DNA of 58,576 bases from Kiloniellales bacterium (GCA_028282935.1 JANQGU010000114.1:1-58576), one strand, 5' to 3'; numbered from the stretch's first letter, positions 1-9,668 are shown. Made by a program: numbers and translations. The notes: generated by a model from the letters alone, not told the origin.

Positions 1-1229
1 CCTATCGCGGCGCCGGCCGCCCCGAGGCCTCCTATGCGATGGAGCGCCTGGTCGAGCTCGCCGCGCTCGAACTCGGCGTCGATCCGCTGGAGCTGCGCCG
101 CCGGAACTTCATCAGGCCGGAGGCCATGCCCTACACCACCGGCGTCGGCAGCGTCCTCGACTGCGGCAAGTTCGAGCGGGTCCTGGACCGGCTGCTGGAG
201 ACATCCGACCACGCCGGCTTCGCGGCGCGCCGGCGGGACTCGGAGGGCAGGGGGCGCCTGCGCGGGCGGGGCTTCGCCTGCTACTTCGAGGCGACCCTGG
301 GCCAGCCCAGCGAGAAGACCGAGGTCCGCTTCGAGGAGGACGGCGGCGTCACCGTGCTGGCCGGCACCATGTCCAACGGCCAGGGCCACGAGACCACCTA
401 CGCCCAGATCCTGCACCAGCGGCTGGGCCTGGACTTCGGCAGCATCCGCTTCCTCCAGGGCGACACCGGCGAGATCGCGGTCGGCGGCGGCCACGGCGGC
501 TCGCGCTCGATGCAGCTCGGCGGCAACGCCCTGCTCGCCGCCGCCGAGATCGTCGAGGAGAAGGCCAAGCGCCTGGCGGGTCACCTCCTGGAGGCCGCGC
601 CGGCCGACATCGAGCTGGCCGAGGGCGCCTGCCGGGTGGTCGGCACCGACCTCAAGATAAGCCTGCCCGACTTGGCCCGGATCGCCCGGGACCCGGCGCG
701 CCTGCCGGAGGGCATGGAGCTCGGGCTGGACGCCGTCGGCGGCTACGAGCGCGAGGCCAACACCTTTCCCAACGGCGCCCACGTCGCCGAGGTCGAGGTC
801 GACCCCGAGACCGGCGCCGTGCGACTGGCGGCCTACCACGTGGTCGACGACTTCGGGACCCTGCTCAACCCCATGATCACCGCCGGCCAGGTCCACGGCG
901 GCGTGGCCCAGGGGGTCGGGCAGGCCCTGATGGAGCGGACGGTCTTCGACCGTGAGAGCGGACAGCTCCTTTCCGGGTCCTTCATGGACTACTGCCTGCC
1001 CCGGGCCGACGACCTGCCGGATATCGAGGTCGCCTTCGAGCCGGTGCCGACCGAGACCAATCCCCTCGGGGTCAAGGGCTGCGGAGAGGCGGGCTGCATC
1101 GGCGCCCTCCCTGCCGTTATGAATGCAGTGGTTGCCGCCCTCCGGCCCTACGGAATCCGGCACCTGGACATGCCGGCCACGCCGGAGCGGGTCTGGCAGG
1201 CGATCCAGGCGGGTCGGGTCGAGAACTAG
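1..1229 (+). CDS. Xanthine dehydrogenase/CO dehydrogenase-family molybdopterin-binding large subunit, C-terminal part
   Basis: The gene enters from the left edge; its codon frame begins at base 3 and no start lies inside the window. About 409 residues are visible. The first residues (YRGAGRPEA) match the molybdopterin-contact motif of the large subunit of molybdenum hydroxylases. Near the C-terminus, GCGEAGCIG carries the Glu that acts as general base in this family. The family hydroxylates purines, aldehydes or heteroaromatics, or oxidises CO, together with FAD and 2Fe-2S subunits that would lie to the left. The substrate cannot be told from this fragment. The family is secure; the subfamily (CoxL-like or XdhB-like) is open. 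Confidence 0.9.
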   Translation, partial: YRGAGRPEASYAMERLVELAALELGVDPLELRRRNFIRPEAMPYTTGVGSVLDCGKFERVLDRLLETSDHAGFAARRRDSEGRGRLRGRGFACYFEATLGQPSEKTEVRFEEDGGVTVLAGTMSNGQGHETTYAQILHQRLGLDFGSIRFLQGDTGEIAVGGGHGGSRSMQLGGNALLAAAEIVEEKAKRLAGHLLEAAPADIELAEGACRVVGTDLKISLPDLARIARDPARLPEGMELGLDAVGGYEREANTFPNGAHVAEVEVDPETGAVRLAAYHVVDDFGTLLNPMITAGQVHGGVAQGVGQALMERTVFDRESGQLLSGSFMDYCLPRADDLPDIEVAFEPVPTETNPLGVKGCGEAGCIGALPAVMNAVVAALRPYGIRHLDMPATPERVWQAIQAGRVEN

Positions 1230-1554
1230 GAAATCTGGCCTATTAGGCCTTACGTCCCGAGACCGGGCTTACCGGGGCTCGGTAACATTCCGAAGGGAGA
1301 CTCTTCCCATGGAAGGCGTTAGAGTGCTTGCGTTCTATTGCAACTTCCGGGTATTGGCTGGGCCCGACAGCAGCTCTGGGAGCACCTTGTCGCGGAAGAC
1401 CTTTTTTCCGATCCTGCGCGGCTCCGTCCCAATCCGGATGGAGGCCGAGCCCATGACTCCAGCGCGCGGCGGAGGGGAAGCCTGACGATGGTCGGCGTGC
1501 AGCGCGGGAGCCCGGGGGCGCAGGGGACACCGTCAACTCAAGGGGGGACCTGCT
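1230..1554. other. Intergenic region with a small hairpin
   Basis: No convincing gene lies in these 325 bases. Just after the preceding stop is a short palindrome (GGCCTATTAGGCC), followed at 1257-1282 by an imperfect GC-rich hairpin with arms CCGAG and CTCGG. Neither is followed by a T run, so termination is only a guess. The right end holds the G-rich ribosome site of the next gene. Confidence 0.5.
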
Positions 1555-3509
1555 TTGGCTCAGACACCGGGCCATAGGCAGCCGACGACGGCAACGACGG
1601 ATCAAGCGCCGGTGCGGCGGCTGAAGGCGACCATCATTGGGGACCTGGTCGGCTACAGCCGGTTGATCGAGAAGGACGATCTCGGCACGCTCGACCGGAT
1701 CGCCGTGCTGAAGCGCGACGTGATCCAGCCACAGCTCGAGGGCTTTCGGGCCTGGACCCGCTGGTCGGCGGGCGACCGGCTCCTGGCGCTCTTCGACAGC
1801 GTCGTCGACGCCGTGGAGTGCGCCTGCCGGATTCAGAGCGCCCTTGCGGCCAAGAACCGGGAGCTGCCCGACAACGAGGCCGTCCACATGCGGATCGGCA
1901 TCAGCTTCGGCGACGTCATCATGGAAGAGGACGACGCCGCCGGGGAAAGCGTCAACATCGCCGCCCGGCTGGAGGGCCACTGCGAGCCCGGCGGCCTCGC
2001 GATCTCGGAATCCGCCTACCTGGAAGTGCATCACAAGGTCCCGCTGGCCTACGAGGACTATGGCGAGCGCCGGCTCAAGAACCTGGCCGAGCCGGTCCGG
2101 GTCTATCGGGTCCGGGCCAGGGACATCGGACTGCGCAGCAGCTCGGAGGACTACTTCCGGGTCCGCGCCCGTCAGCGCTGGCGCCGTATGTTCGTCGCAC
2201 CGAGGCTGGCCTTCGCTTCGCTCGCGCTGCTGCTGGTCGGGGCCCTGGTCCTGGCGACGCAGTCCGGCGACCTCGGCCGCTTCTGGGCCTCCGGCGGGCG
2301 CAGCAGGACAACGCCATCGCCGTGCTGCCCTTCGAGAACCTCAACAGGGATCCGGCGCAGGACCACATCGCCCGCGGCATCGCGACCGATCTGATCATCG
2401 ATCTCTCCGGCGTCGAGGCGGCCTCCGTCGTCGCGCGCAGCTCCTCCTTCCGCTACGAGGGGCGGCCGGTCGACCTGCAGGAGGTCGCCGATCTGCTGGG
2501 CGTCAAGTACGTGGTCGACGGGACGGTGCTGCGGGTCGCGGACAACATCCGGGTCAACGTGTCCCTGATCGACGCCCGGTCCGAGCGCCAGGTCTGGGCC
2601 TCCCGCTTCGACGGCAACACGGCGGAGCTCTTCCAGTTCCAGAACCAGATGGCGACCAAGGTGCTGGAGGCGTTGAAGATCAACATCGCTCAGGTCGAGC
2701 CGCCGGTGCAGCGGCCGCCGCCCGACTTCGCCGTCACCGACGTCTTCTACGAGGCGCGGGAATCGTATTTCCGGGACGATCCGGGCCAGCTCGCGACCGC
2801 AAGGCGTCTGCTGGAGCAGATCCTGCAGGCCGATCCGGGCTTCAAGGCCGCGCACGCCTATCTGGCGGCGATCTTCTGGGCCGGCTTCGACGAGGAGTGG
2901 TTCTCGCGGCTCGGCCTGGACTCGCAGCAGAGCCTGGAGCTGGCCTGGCGGCACCTCGAGGCCTCCCTCGAAGATCCGCTGCCGCTGACCTATCAGGTCC
3001 AGGCGCGCATGCTGGCCTGGGAAGGCGACTTCGGCGCGGCCTTGCAGGCGGCCGAGAACGCCCTGCGTCTCGGTCCCAACGACCCGGTCGGCCGTCTGAC
3101 CATGGGCATGATGCTGATCTACACGGGCAAGCCCGAGGAAGCCTTGCGCTTTGTCGAACGCGCCGCGGGATCCGACCCGCTCAACCTCGGCGACTATCTG
3201 TTCTGGGAGGGCATGGCGCGCTACCTTGCGGGCGATTTTTCGGGGGCGGAGCGGGTGCTGAGACAATCGGTGGAGATCAACAAGACCGACGACTGGGGCC
3301 ATCTGATCCTGGCTGCGGTGCTCGGGCAGCAGGGCAAGGGCAGCGACGCCCAGCAAGCCCTGGAGGTCGTGCAGAGCCTGCGGCAAGACGCCGGCGCCTC
3401 GGTCTACGGCTTGCGCGACGTGAAGTATTGGCCGTTCCAGCGCGAGGCGGACGGTCGACGGCTTTGCGACGGCTTGGCCAAGGCGGGCCTGCCGGGGAGC
3501 TGCGAATGA
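1555..3509 (+). pseudogene. Class III adenylate/guanylate cyclase with TPR C-terminus, interrupted by a frameshift
   Basis: One gene is read in two frames. The 5' part (TTG at 1555, G-rich ribosome site at 1542-1550) encodes a class III cyclase catalytic domain: GDLVGYS near residue 30 supplies the first metal Asp, then GDRLLALF and RIGISFGDVI, and VNIAARLE has the Asn and Arg of the active site. A membrane segment follows near residue 225 (LALLLVGALVLA). From about 2285-2310 the homology continues in the frame one base earlier, with AIAVLPFENL, a regulatory beta domain (VKYVVDGTV) and TPR-like repeats up to 3509. The intact protein would have about 650 residues. In its first frame the ORF stops at 2394. 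The shift may be a real mutation or a missing base in a GGCGGGCG stretch. The gene overlaps the next one by four bases (ATGA), so the 3' part belongs to an operon. Confidence 0.85.
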
Positions 3510-4354
3510 GGGCCCTGCGCGCACTTCTGTCGGCTCTGCTGCTGGCGGCGGCCCTGCCGGGCCTCGCCGCTCCGGCCGGCGCCGCGGGTGCTCTCGACCG
3601 GGTCTTCGAGCGTGGCAAGATCGTGGTCGCGGTCAACGATGACTACGCGCCGCAGTCCTTCCGGGACGGCAGTGGCCGCTGGCAGGGCTTCGACGTCGCG
3701 GTGGCCAGCGAGATCGCAAAGCGCCTCGGGGTCGGGATCGAGTTCGTGGCGCCGCCCTGGGAGCTGGTGGTCTCCGGCCGCTGGCGCGAGCGCTGGGAGA
3801 TCGCGGTCAACTCGATGGCGGCGACCAAGCCGCGCGCCAAGAACCTTGACTTCGTGGTGGCCTACTATTTCGCGCCGGTCCGCGCCGCGGTCTTCAAGGA
3901 GGACCAGCGTCTGCGCAGCGTCGAAGACCTCCACGGCAAGGTGATCGGGGTCTGCACCGGCTGCAGCTACGAGAACTACGTGCTCGGCCGTCTCGATATC
4001 GTCCAGAGCTTCGATCCGCAGCCGGCCTTGGCCCTGCGCCAGGTCGAGGCCCGTGCCTTCGCCGACGAATGGGCCGCCGCCGAAGCCCTCGGGCCGGCGG
4101 CGGGCAGCGGCATCGACGCGGTGATCGCGTCGGAGCCGGTCCTGACCTCGATGATGAAGGACGACTACCCGATCCGCCTTCTGGAGGGTCAGGTCTTCAA
4201 CGAGCCCCTTGCCATCGCCGCCGAGAAGGGCGAGTTTGCCATGGTCGCGCGTCTGAAGGAGATCCTTCGGGAGATGCGCGGCGACGGCACGCTGAAACGG
4301 CTGTCGATGGAATGGTTCGGCACTGACTACAGCCAGCCGGCTCCCCTCCAATAG
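3506..4354 (+). CDS. Periplasmic amino-acid-type substrate-binding protein (SBP_bac_3)
   Basis: 282 residues. The start is the ATG overlapping the stop of the cyclase gene (ATGA), so translation is probably coupled. A signal peptide spans roughly residues 1-28 (MRALRALLSALLLAAALPG, then AGAAG). The mature protein opens with GKIVVAVNDDYAPQSF and GFDVAVASEIAKRLGV, the standard start of family 3 solute-binding proteins, and ends with GTLKRLSMEWFG. There are no permease or ATPase genes beside it, and the cyclase upstream is signalling-type. It may therefore be a ligand sensor or an orphan binding protein rather than part of a transporter; this is inference. A CTGC motif near residue 152 is unusual for the fold. 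Confidence 0.85.
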   Translation: MRALRALLSALLLAAALPGLAAPAGAAGALDRVFERGKIVVAVNDDYAPQSFRDGSGRWQGFDVAVASEIAKRLGVGIEFVAPPWELVVSGRWRERWEIAVNSMAATKPRAKNLDFVVAYYFAPVRAAVFKEDQRLRSVEDLHGKVIGVCTGCSYENYVLGRLDIVQSFDPQPALALRQVEARAFADEWAAAEALGPAAGSGIDAVIASEPVLTSMMKDDYPIRLLEGQVFNEPLAIAAEKGEFAMVARLKEILREMRGDGTLKRLSMEWFGTDYSQPAPLQ

Positions 4355-4370
4355 TCCTGTCCAGGCGGCA

Positions 4371-5660
4371 ATGATCTCCGAGAAAGAGGTTTCGATCCCG
4401 GCGGTTCCGCTCGACCGCGAGGCCTTCGGCCAAGTCGAGCGCAGCCTCCGGCCACTGCTGGCCAACGACGCTTGGCCGCTGCGCTTCGCCGTGGCGCGGA
4501 GCGACAGCCAGTCCTTCCATTGCGAGATCGGCAGCTTGTCGCTGTCCGAGCTCGCGGCCGGCCGCCGGCCCGCCTCGATCTTCGAGTTCCGGCCCCGGCG
4601 GGCGCGGCGCGAGGACCGCTTCGTCACCGTCTTCCTGGTGCCGACCGGGATCGGCGCCGAGGTCGGCGGCCACTCCGGCGACGCCACGCCCGCGGCGCAG
4701 CTCCTGGCCGCGGCCAGCGACGTCCTGGTGACCCATCCCAATGTCCTGAACGCCGCCGACATCAACGAGATGTCGCCGGACATGCTCTACGTCGAGGGCA
4801 GCGTGATATCGCGGATGATGATGGGCGGGATCGGGCTGGTCCAGCCACGGGCCAACCGAATCCTGGCGGTGATCGGTCCGCACGAGGACCAGGTCTTCGT
4901 CGAGAGCGCGATCAATGTCTGCAATGCCGCCAGGGCCTCGGCCGGTATCGACGTGGTCAAGGCGGTGCTGCTGAAGGAGCCGCTGGAAATGGTCGCGAGC
5001 TACAGCGCGGGGGGACGGGCGGTCGGCTCGATCACCGGCTTCGGCGCTCTCTGCGACGCCATCGACGCCGAGCTCGGCAGCTTCGATGCCCTGGCCATCT
5101 CATCCCGGGTCATGGTCTCGCGGGAGCTGCACGACCGCTACTTCCACGACCTTGCCGTGGTCAATCCCTACGGCGGGGTGGAGGCCATGCTGACCCACGC
5201 CGTCTCCAGCCTCTACGACCTGCCCTCGGCCCATGCGCCGATGTACGAGGACTGGGAGACCTGGGACCAGAGCGCGGGGATCATGGACCCGCGGGTCGCC
5301 GCCGAGGGCATCTCGGTGCCCTTCTTCTTCTCGGTGCTCAAGGGCCTCAGGCGCAGCCCGCGCATCGTCGCGCTCGACACGGCCGGCCAGGCCCAGAGCG
5401 ACGCCCTGACCGTGGCCGACGTCGACTGCCTGGTCCTGCCCGAGGGCTGCCTGGGGTTGCCGGTCATGGCTGCCATCGCCCAGGGCATACCGGTGATCTT
5501 CGTGCGCGACCGCGAGAACCTGGCGCGCAACCCGGTCGCCGAGCTCGCCGGTCCGGACGCGGCCGTTCACCTGGCCGAGAACTACCTCGAGGCTGCCGGC
5601 ATGATCTCCGCCCTACGCGGCGGGGTCAGCCTCGACCGGCGGCCGATGCCCCTGGTCTGA
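4371..5660 (+). CDS. DUF3326 family protein
   Basis: 429 residues, ATG start 16 bases after the binding-protein gene. The diagnostic block VPTGIGAEVGGHSGDATPAA (about residues 90-110) is followed by THPNVLNAADINEM and YVEGSVISR; these are the most conserved parts of DUF3326 proteins, known best from cyanobacteria and plants. No biochemical role is established. The C-terminal part (VDCLVLPEGCLGLPVMAAIAQGIPVIFVRD) resembles a small-molecule binding Rossmann-like unit. No signal peptide or membrane segment is visible, so it is probably cytoplasmic. It is likely co-transcribed with the cyclase and binding protein. Family assignment is firm; function unknown. Confidence 0.85.
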   Translation: MISEKEVSIPAVPLDREAFGQVERSLRPLLANDAWPLRFAVARSDSQSFHCEIGSLSLSELAAGRRPASIFEFRPRRARREDRFVTVFLVPTGIGAEVGGHSGDATPAAQLLAAASDVLVTHPNVLNAADINEMSPDMLYVEGSVISRMMMGGIGLVQPRANRILAVIGPHEDQVFVESAINVCNAARASAGIDVVKAVLLKEPLEMVASYSAGGRAVGSITGFGALCDAIDAELGSFDALAISSRVMVSRELHDRYFHDLAVVNPYGGVEAMLTHAVSSLYDLPSAHAPMYEDWETWDQSAGIMDPRVAAEGISVPFFFSVLKGLRRSPRIVALDTAGQAQSDALTVADVDCLVLPEGCLGLPVMAAIAQGIPVIFVRDRENLARNPVAELAGPDAAVHLAENYLEAAGMISALRGGVSLDRRPMPLV

Positions 5661-5704
5661 AGCTTCCCTGGCCTGAAGCTTCCCGGGCCTGAAGATTCCC
5701 GCCG
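5657..5704. repeat. Three tandem copies of a 16-base unit
   Basis: CTGAAGCTTCCCTGGC, CTGAAGCTTCCCGGGC and a third copy with A for C (CTGAAGATTCCC...) lie head to tail with a period of 16. The first copy contains the stop codon of the DUF3326 gene. The copies differ by one or two bases, so the duplication is fairly recent. Confidence 0.85.
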
Positions 5705-5721
5705 CGACCCGTCCCCTGGGT

Positions 5722-6186
5722 TCAGGGTTTCAGGACCTCGATCACCTTGGTCATGGATGCCTTGGTCCGCTGCGCGTCCTTGACGTAGGCGTCCAGGATC
5801 TCCTTGGCAATCTCGCCCGTGGAATCGTCGGGCGCGTTCTTGAAGCCGAGGCGGGTGGTCTTGGAAAGCCCGATCATGCCGTCCAGCATGTCGCGCTCCA
5901 GCCGGGCTTCCTGAAGCACCGCCTGATCCTGGCCGCTGCTCAGCTTCTGTTGCCAGTCGGCCACCAGGTCCTGGAGCTCCTGGAGCCGGTCCTGCCAGGT
6001 GTCGAACCACTCCTTTACCGAGGCGGGGCCGGCCGCGGCCCCTGCATCGGCCGCCGCCTTGAGGCAGACGGCCAGGAACTCCCGTTCCATTTCCAACGCG
6101 GCGACGAACTCGTCCCGACTCGCGAAGGGCGCCTTGACCTGAGGTTCCACGTCGCTGGGTTCTGCAGTCACGGTCTCGCTGTTCAT
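5722..6186 (-). CDS. Hypothetical helical protein
   Basis: 154 residues when started at the ATG at 6186, which has GGGGGT eight bases upstream; a longer start at 6273 lacks a ribosome site. The sequence is rich in Glu, Gln, Ala and Leu with no signal peptide. Two long amphipathic helices are likely, around EFVAALEMEREFLAVCLKAA and QDRLQELQDLVADWQQKL, possibly a coiled coil. I do not recognise the family. It is convergent with the DUF3326 gene and divergent from the aldo/keto reductase. Confidence 0.65.
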   Translation of the reverse strand: MNSETVTAEPSDVEPQVKAPFASRDEFVAALEMEREFLAVCLKAAADAGAAAGPASVKEWFDTWQDRLQELQDLVADWQQKLSSGQDQAVLQEARLERDMLDGMIGLSKTTRLGFKNAPDDSTGEIAKEILDAYVKDAQRTKASMTKVIEVLKP

Positions 6187-6424
6187 TTTCTTTACCCCCG
6201 TACCAGAAGGAAGACCTCGACGGAGACCATAACTTCCGAATCTCCAAAGTAAAATCGCAATTGTCTGCGCCAAGCCTTGTCTCCAGCCGATTGGGAAGAC
6301 TGTCTTCCGGTCGGTTTTCCTGGGAATCGCGGCCGAGCGGCGGCAAGTATTGCTGCCTTTCGACGACGAGGGGGCTCGCAGGAACCGGCGGAGGGACCTA
6401 GATAACCAGTGGGGAGGTCACGGG

Positions 6425-7354
6425 ATGACACGAGGTAAAGGCCGCTTCAGCCGTCGTTCCCTGCTCGTATCGCTGGCCGCGCTCGGGCTTGCCGCCGCCG
6501 GGTCGCGCCGCGTCCTTGCCGGCGCCGGGCCCCTGACCCGGGCGATCCCGAGCAGCGGCGAGGTCTTGCCGGTGATCGGGATGGGATCCTGGATCACCTT
6601 CGACGTCGGCGGGGACCAGGCCGCGCGCGCCCAGCGGGCCGAGGTGCTGCGCGCCTTCTTCGGCGCCGGCGGCGCGATGATCGACTCTTCTCCCATGTAC
6701 GGAACCTCCGAAGAGGTCATCGGCGATGCGCTGGCGCGCCTCGACGACAAGGCGGCCCTGTTCTCGGCGACCAAGGTCTGGACCCCCTCGGCCCGGCGGG
6801 GCCCCGAGCAGATGGAGGAGTCGCGCCGGCTCTGGGACGTAGAGCGCTTCGACCTGCTGCAGGTCCACAACCTGGTGGAGTGGGAGGGGCACCTGGAGAC
6901 CCTGAAGGCCTGGAAGACGGCGGGGCGGGTCCGCTACCTCGGCATCACCACCTCGCACGGCCGCCGCCACGCCGCGCTGGAGCGGCTGATGAAGACGGAG
7001 CCCCTCGACTTCGTGCAGTTCACCTACAACCTGGTCGACCGCGAGGCGGAGCGGCGCCTGCTGCCCCTGGCGGCCGAGCGCGGCCTGGCGGTGATCGTAA
7101 ACCGGCCGTTCCGGCGCGGCGCGCTCTTCGACGCCTTCGCCCGCAAGCCGCTGCCGGCCTGGGCCTCCGAGTTCGACTGCGGCAACTGGGCGCAGTTCTT
7201 CCTCAAGTTCGTGGTCTCGCACCCGGCGGTGACCTGCGCCATCCCGGCGACCTCGCGGGTCGACCACATGCGCGAGAACATGGGCGCCGCCTACGGCCGC
7301 CTGCCGGACCCCGAGCTGCGCCAGCGCATGCTCCGCTACGTCGAAGACCTGTGA
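6425..7354 (+). CDS. Aldo/keto reductase with Tat signal
   Basis: 309 residues from the ATG at 6425, preceded by GGGAGG. The N-terminus carries a twin-arginine signal (FSRRSLLVSLAALGLAAAG), so the enzyme is probably exported folded to the periplasm. The AKR catalytic tetrad is recognisable as Asp87 and Tyr92 (DSSPMYG), Lys117 (ATKVW) and His148 (LQVHN). The family reduces carbonyls with NAD(P)H. An exported NADPH enzyme is odd, but Tat-exported AKRs of this kind are common in proteobacteria. The GNAT gene follows after 14 bases. Confidence 0.88.
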   Translation: MTRGKGRFSRRSLLVSLAALGLAAAGSRRVLAGAGPLTRAIPSSGEVLPVIGMGSWITFDVGGDQAARAQRAEVLRAFFGAGGAMIDSSPMYGTSEEVIGDALARLDDKAALFSATKVWTPSARRGPEQMEESRRLWDVERFDLLQVHNLVEWEGHLETLKAWKTAGRVRYLGITTSHGRRHAALERLMKTEPLDFVQFTYNLVDREAERRLLPLAAERGLAVIVNRPFRRGALFDAFARKPLPAWASEFDCGNWAQFFLKFVVSHPAVTCAIPATSRVDHMRENMGAAYGRLPDPELRQRMLRYVEDL

Positions 7355-7368
7355 GGCCGGAGGACAGG

Positions 7369-7854
7369 ATGACCGGCGCTTCGGATCGCCAAGGCCTGCA
7401 GCCCAGTTTCCTCTGGTACCGCTTTGCCGAGCTGGGCGTCGAGCGGCTCTACGATCTGCTGCGCTTGCGCTTCGAGGTCTTCGTCATCGAGCAGGCCTGC
7501 CTCTATCGCGAGCTGGACGGCTGCGACCAGCAGGCGCTCCATCTCCTGGCGGCCGCGCCCGGGGACGGGAGGTTGCTGGGCTACCTGCGGGTCCTGCCGC
7601 CCGCCGCCGGGCGCCCCGAGGCCTCGATCGGGCGGGTGGTGGTCGAGCCGGAGGCGCGAGGCCGGGGCCTCGGATCGGAGCTGCTGCGCCAGGCGCTGGC
7701 CGGGATCGAGGACCGTTTCGGCGCGGTCCCGGTCTCCCTCGCGGCGCAGAGCCACCTCGAGACCTACTACGAGGACTTCGGCTTCGAAGTGGTCTCGGAG
7801 GAGTACCTGGACGAGGGCGAGGTGCCGCACATCGACATGCGGCGCAGCCCTTAG
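7369..7854 (+). CDS. ElaA-like GNAT family N-acetyltransferase
   Basis: 161 residues, ATG at 7369 behind GGAGGACAGG. The N-terminal region (LYDLLRLRFEVFVIEQACLY, then ELDGCDQQALHL) is typical of the ElaA branch of GNAT proteins. The acetyl-CoA pyrophosphate loop is EARGRGLGSELL (about residues 101-112), and the final strand region (YYEDFGFEVVSEEYLDEGEVPH) matches ElaA. The acceptor substrate is unknown. It lies in a likely two-gene operon with the aldo/keto reductase and converges on the OsmC gene. Confidence 0.88.
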   Translation: MTGASDRQGLQPSFLWYRFAELGVERLYDLLRLRFEVFVIEQACLYRELDGCDQQALHLLAAAPGDGRLLGYLRVLPPAAGRPEASIGRVVVEPEARGRGLGSELLRQALAGIEDRFGAVPVSLAAQSHLETYYEDFGFEVVSEEYLDEGEVPHIDMRRSP

Positions 7855-7867
7855 TCGGCGCTATCGA

Positions 7868-8374
7868 TCACCCGGCTTCGGCCGTCACTTCGACCGGCGG
7901 GCCGGACTTCAAGGTCTGGTAGACGACGCAGTAACGCTCGGTCAGCTTCATCAGGGTCGCGAGCTGTTCCTCGCTCAGGTCGCCGTCGATGTCGAAGGCG
8001 AGGCGGATGGCACGGAAGCCGACCGGCGCTTCGCGGTCGACGCCCAGGGTGCCGCGGAAGTCGAGGTCGCCCTCGGCCTTCACGGTCGCGTCGCGCAACG
8101 GCAGCTCCAGCGCCGTCGCCACCGCATTGAGGGTGACGCCCGCGCAGGCGACCAGGGCCTCCAGCAGCATGTCGCCGGAGCAGGCGTGGACCCCGCTGCC
8201 GCCGGTCGCCGGATGCAGGCCGGCCTCGATCAGCGCCCGGCCGGTATCGACCTTGCAGGTGACGCCCTGGCCCATCCGGCCCTCGGCCTTGAGGGTGACC
8301 ACCGCGGCCTCGGGGTCGTCCCGGTACTTCGCCTTGATCGGGGCCTGGGTCTCTTTCAGCTCTGCGGCGTCCAT
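7868..8374 (-). CDS. OsmC family protein
   Basis: 168 residues from the ATG at 8374, with a strong GAGGAGG five bases upstream. The conserved OsmC core is HACSGDMLLEALVACAGVT, with the peroxidatic and resolving cysteines at about residues 65 and 77. This suggests a thiol-dependent hydroperoxidase acting on organic peroxides in the cytoplasm. The C-terminal half (TERYCVVYQTL) also fits the family. It is a single gene, with 277 bases separating it from the patatin gene upstream. Confidence 0.88.
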   Translation of the reverse strand: MDAAELKETQAPIKAKYRDDPEAAVVTLKAEGRMGQGVTCKVDTGRALIEAGLHPATGGSGVHACSGDMLLEALVACAGVTLNAVATALELPLRDATVKAEGDLDFRGTLGVDREAPVGFRAIRLAFDIDGDLSEEQLATLMKLTERYCVVYQTLKSGPPVEVTAEAG

Positions 8375-8651
8375 GCCTGCCTCCTCTGCTTCGGGCGCCG
8401 GCGTCGTCCCGGCCTTGCCGGGGCCGATGATGTGGCGTGCCTGGCACCGAGGCAAGGACCGATGAGCCGGCCGGGCGCCGCCGCGAAGCGCAGCGACGCG
8501 GGTCCGGCAAGATCGGGAGGCGCGGCACGGCCACACCCGACAGCCTGCGGGCGGTCGGGTGCGGTGTCGAGCGTCAGATGACGGGGCGCTTGAGAGGCTC
8601 TCCAGGATCGGTGCCGCAGGGCGGTGGCCCCCCAAGGCCCTCACGCTGGCG

Positions 8652-9668
8652 TCACTTCCAGTTCTCCTCCACCCAGCCGCAAACCTCCCGCCAGGCCTCC
8701 GTCTTCATGTATTCGCTCGTCCGCTCTTCGAGTTCGGCGACGTGCTCGTAGTCGTCGAGCGGGTAGGGTGCGTCGAGCGACACGTTGCCCCGGCAGAATG
8801 CCTCGCCCAGCAGCTTCTCGGCCTCGGCGGTGGCGCTGGTGGCCGTCGCGTCGAACATCAGGCTGACCAGCGCCATGCTCGGCACGTGCTCGCCCCACTT
8901 GCTCGGCCAAAGCCAGTTCTTCGCGCCCCAGCTCAGCGGCTTGTACTTCTGGAAGAGGGCGGGCGGGACGCCCTGGGGGTCATGTCCGGTGCCCAGAGAC
9001 AGGACGCGGATGTCCGAAAGGCCGTCGGCGAGCCCGCCGCCGATCACCTCGCTGACCGCGGTCATGGTTGGGTTGTTGGCGAAGAGGCCGCCGTCGACGA
9101 AGTACCCCAGCTCGTCCGATACCTCGTGCGGTGGAAAGTAGGTCGGGGCCGCGGAGGTCGCGAGCGCCGCGTCGACCATGCTCACGTTTCGGAAGCGGTT
9201 GTCGGGGAGGCTGGAGAGGGTGCAGGATCGCCAGGACAGCGTGTAGCCGTCCCATAGCTGGGCGGCGTTCACGATGACGATCTTATCGGAGTCCCGGAGC
9301 CGGTCGTCTCCGAGAAGCTCCTCGGCCAGCTTCTTCAGGCCGTCGGCCTTGTACTGGCAGGACCAGATGCCCGGGCCGGCCAGCAGCTCTTCCTCTTCCT
9401 CGCTGGGCTCGACTTGATCCGCTGTCTCCGCGAACACGCCGTTCGGCGTGAAGATCTCCGCTCCCTTCGTCTTGTAGATTTCCACGATCTCGTCGATCGG
9501 CTTCTCTCGGGCGAGACCCAGGGCGATCAGCCCACCGGTGGAGGTGCCGGCGAAGCCCTTCGCCTTGCCGATGAAGCCCGGGAAGGTGTCGTGCAGGTTC
9601 TGGATCAGAAGGGCGGTGATCAGGCCGCGGATCCCGCCGCCGTCGCAGCACAAGATGTTATGGGTCAT
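8652..9668 (-). CDS. Patatin-like phospholipase family protein
   Basis: 338 residues, ATG at 9668 with AGGAG eleven bases upstream. All patatin catalytic elements are present: the oxyanion loop DGGGIRG (residues 9-15), the nucleophile elbow GTSTGG (Ser43) and the Asp of the DGG motif (Asp192 in YFVDGGLFANNP). There is no signal peptide, so it is probably cytoplasmic or membrane-associated. The family hydrolyses acyl esters of phospholipids. It is the last gene on the minus strand after the short-peptide run at 9.9-10.9 kb and could be co-transcribed with it across a 218-base gap, but that link is unproven. Confidence 0.92.
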   Translation of the reverse strand: MTHNILCCDGGGIRGLITALLIQNLHDTFPGFIGKAKGFAGTSTGGLIALGLAREKPIDEIVEIYKTKGAEIFTPNGVFAETADQVEPSEEEEELLAGPGIWSCQYKADGLKKLAEELLGDDRLRDSDKIVIVNAAQLWDGYTLSWRSCTLSSLPDNRFRNVSMVDAALATSAAPTYFPPHEVSDELGYFVDGGLFANNPTMTAVSEVIGGGLADGLSDIRVLSLGTGHDPQGVPPALFQKYKPLSWGAKNWLWPSKWGEHVPSMALVSLMFDATATSATAEAEKLLGEAFCRGNVSLDAPYPLDDYEHVAELEERTSEYMKTEAWREVCGWVEENWK

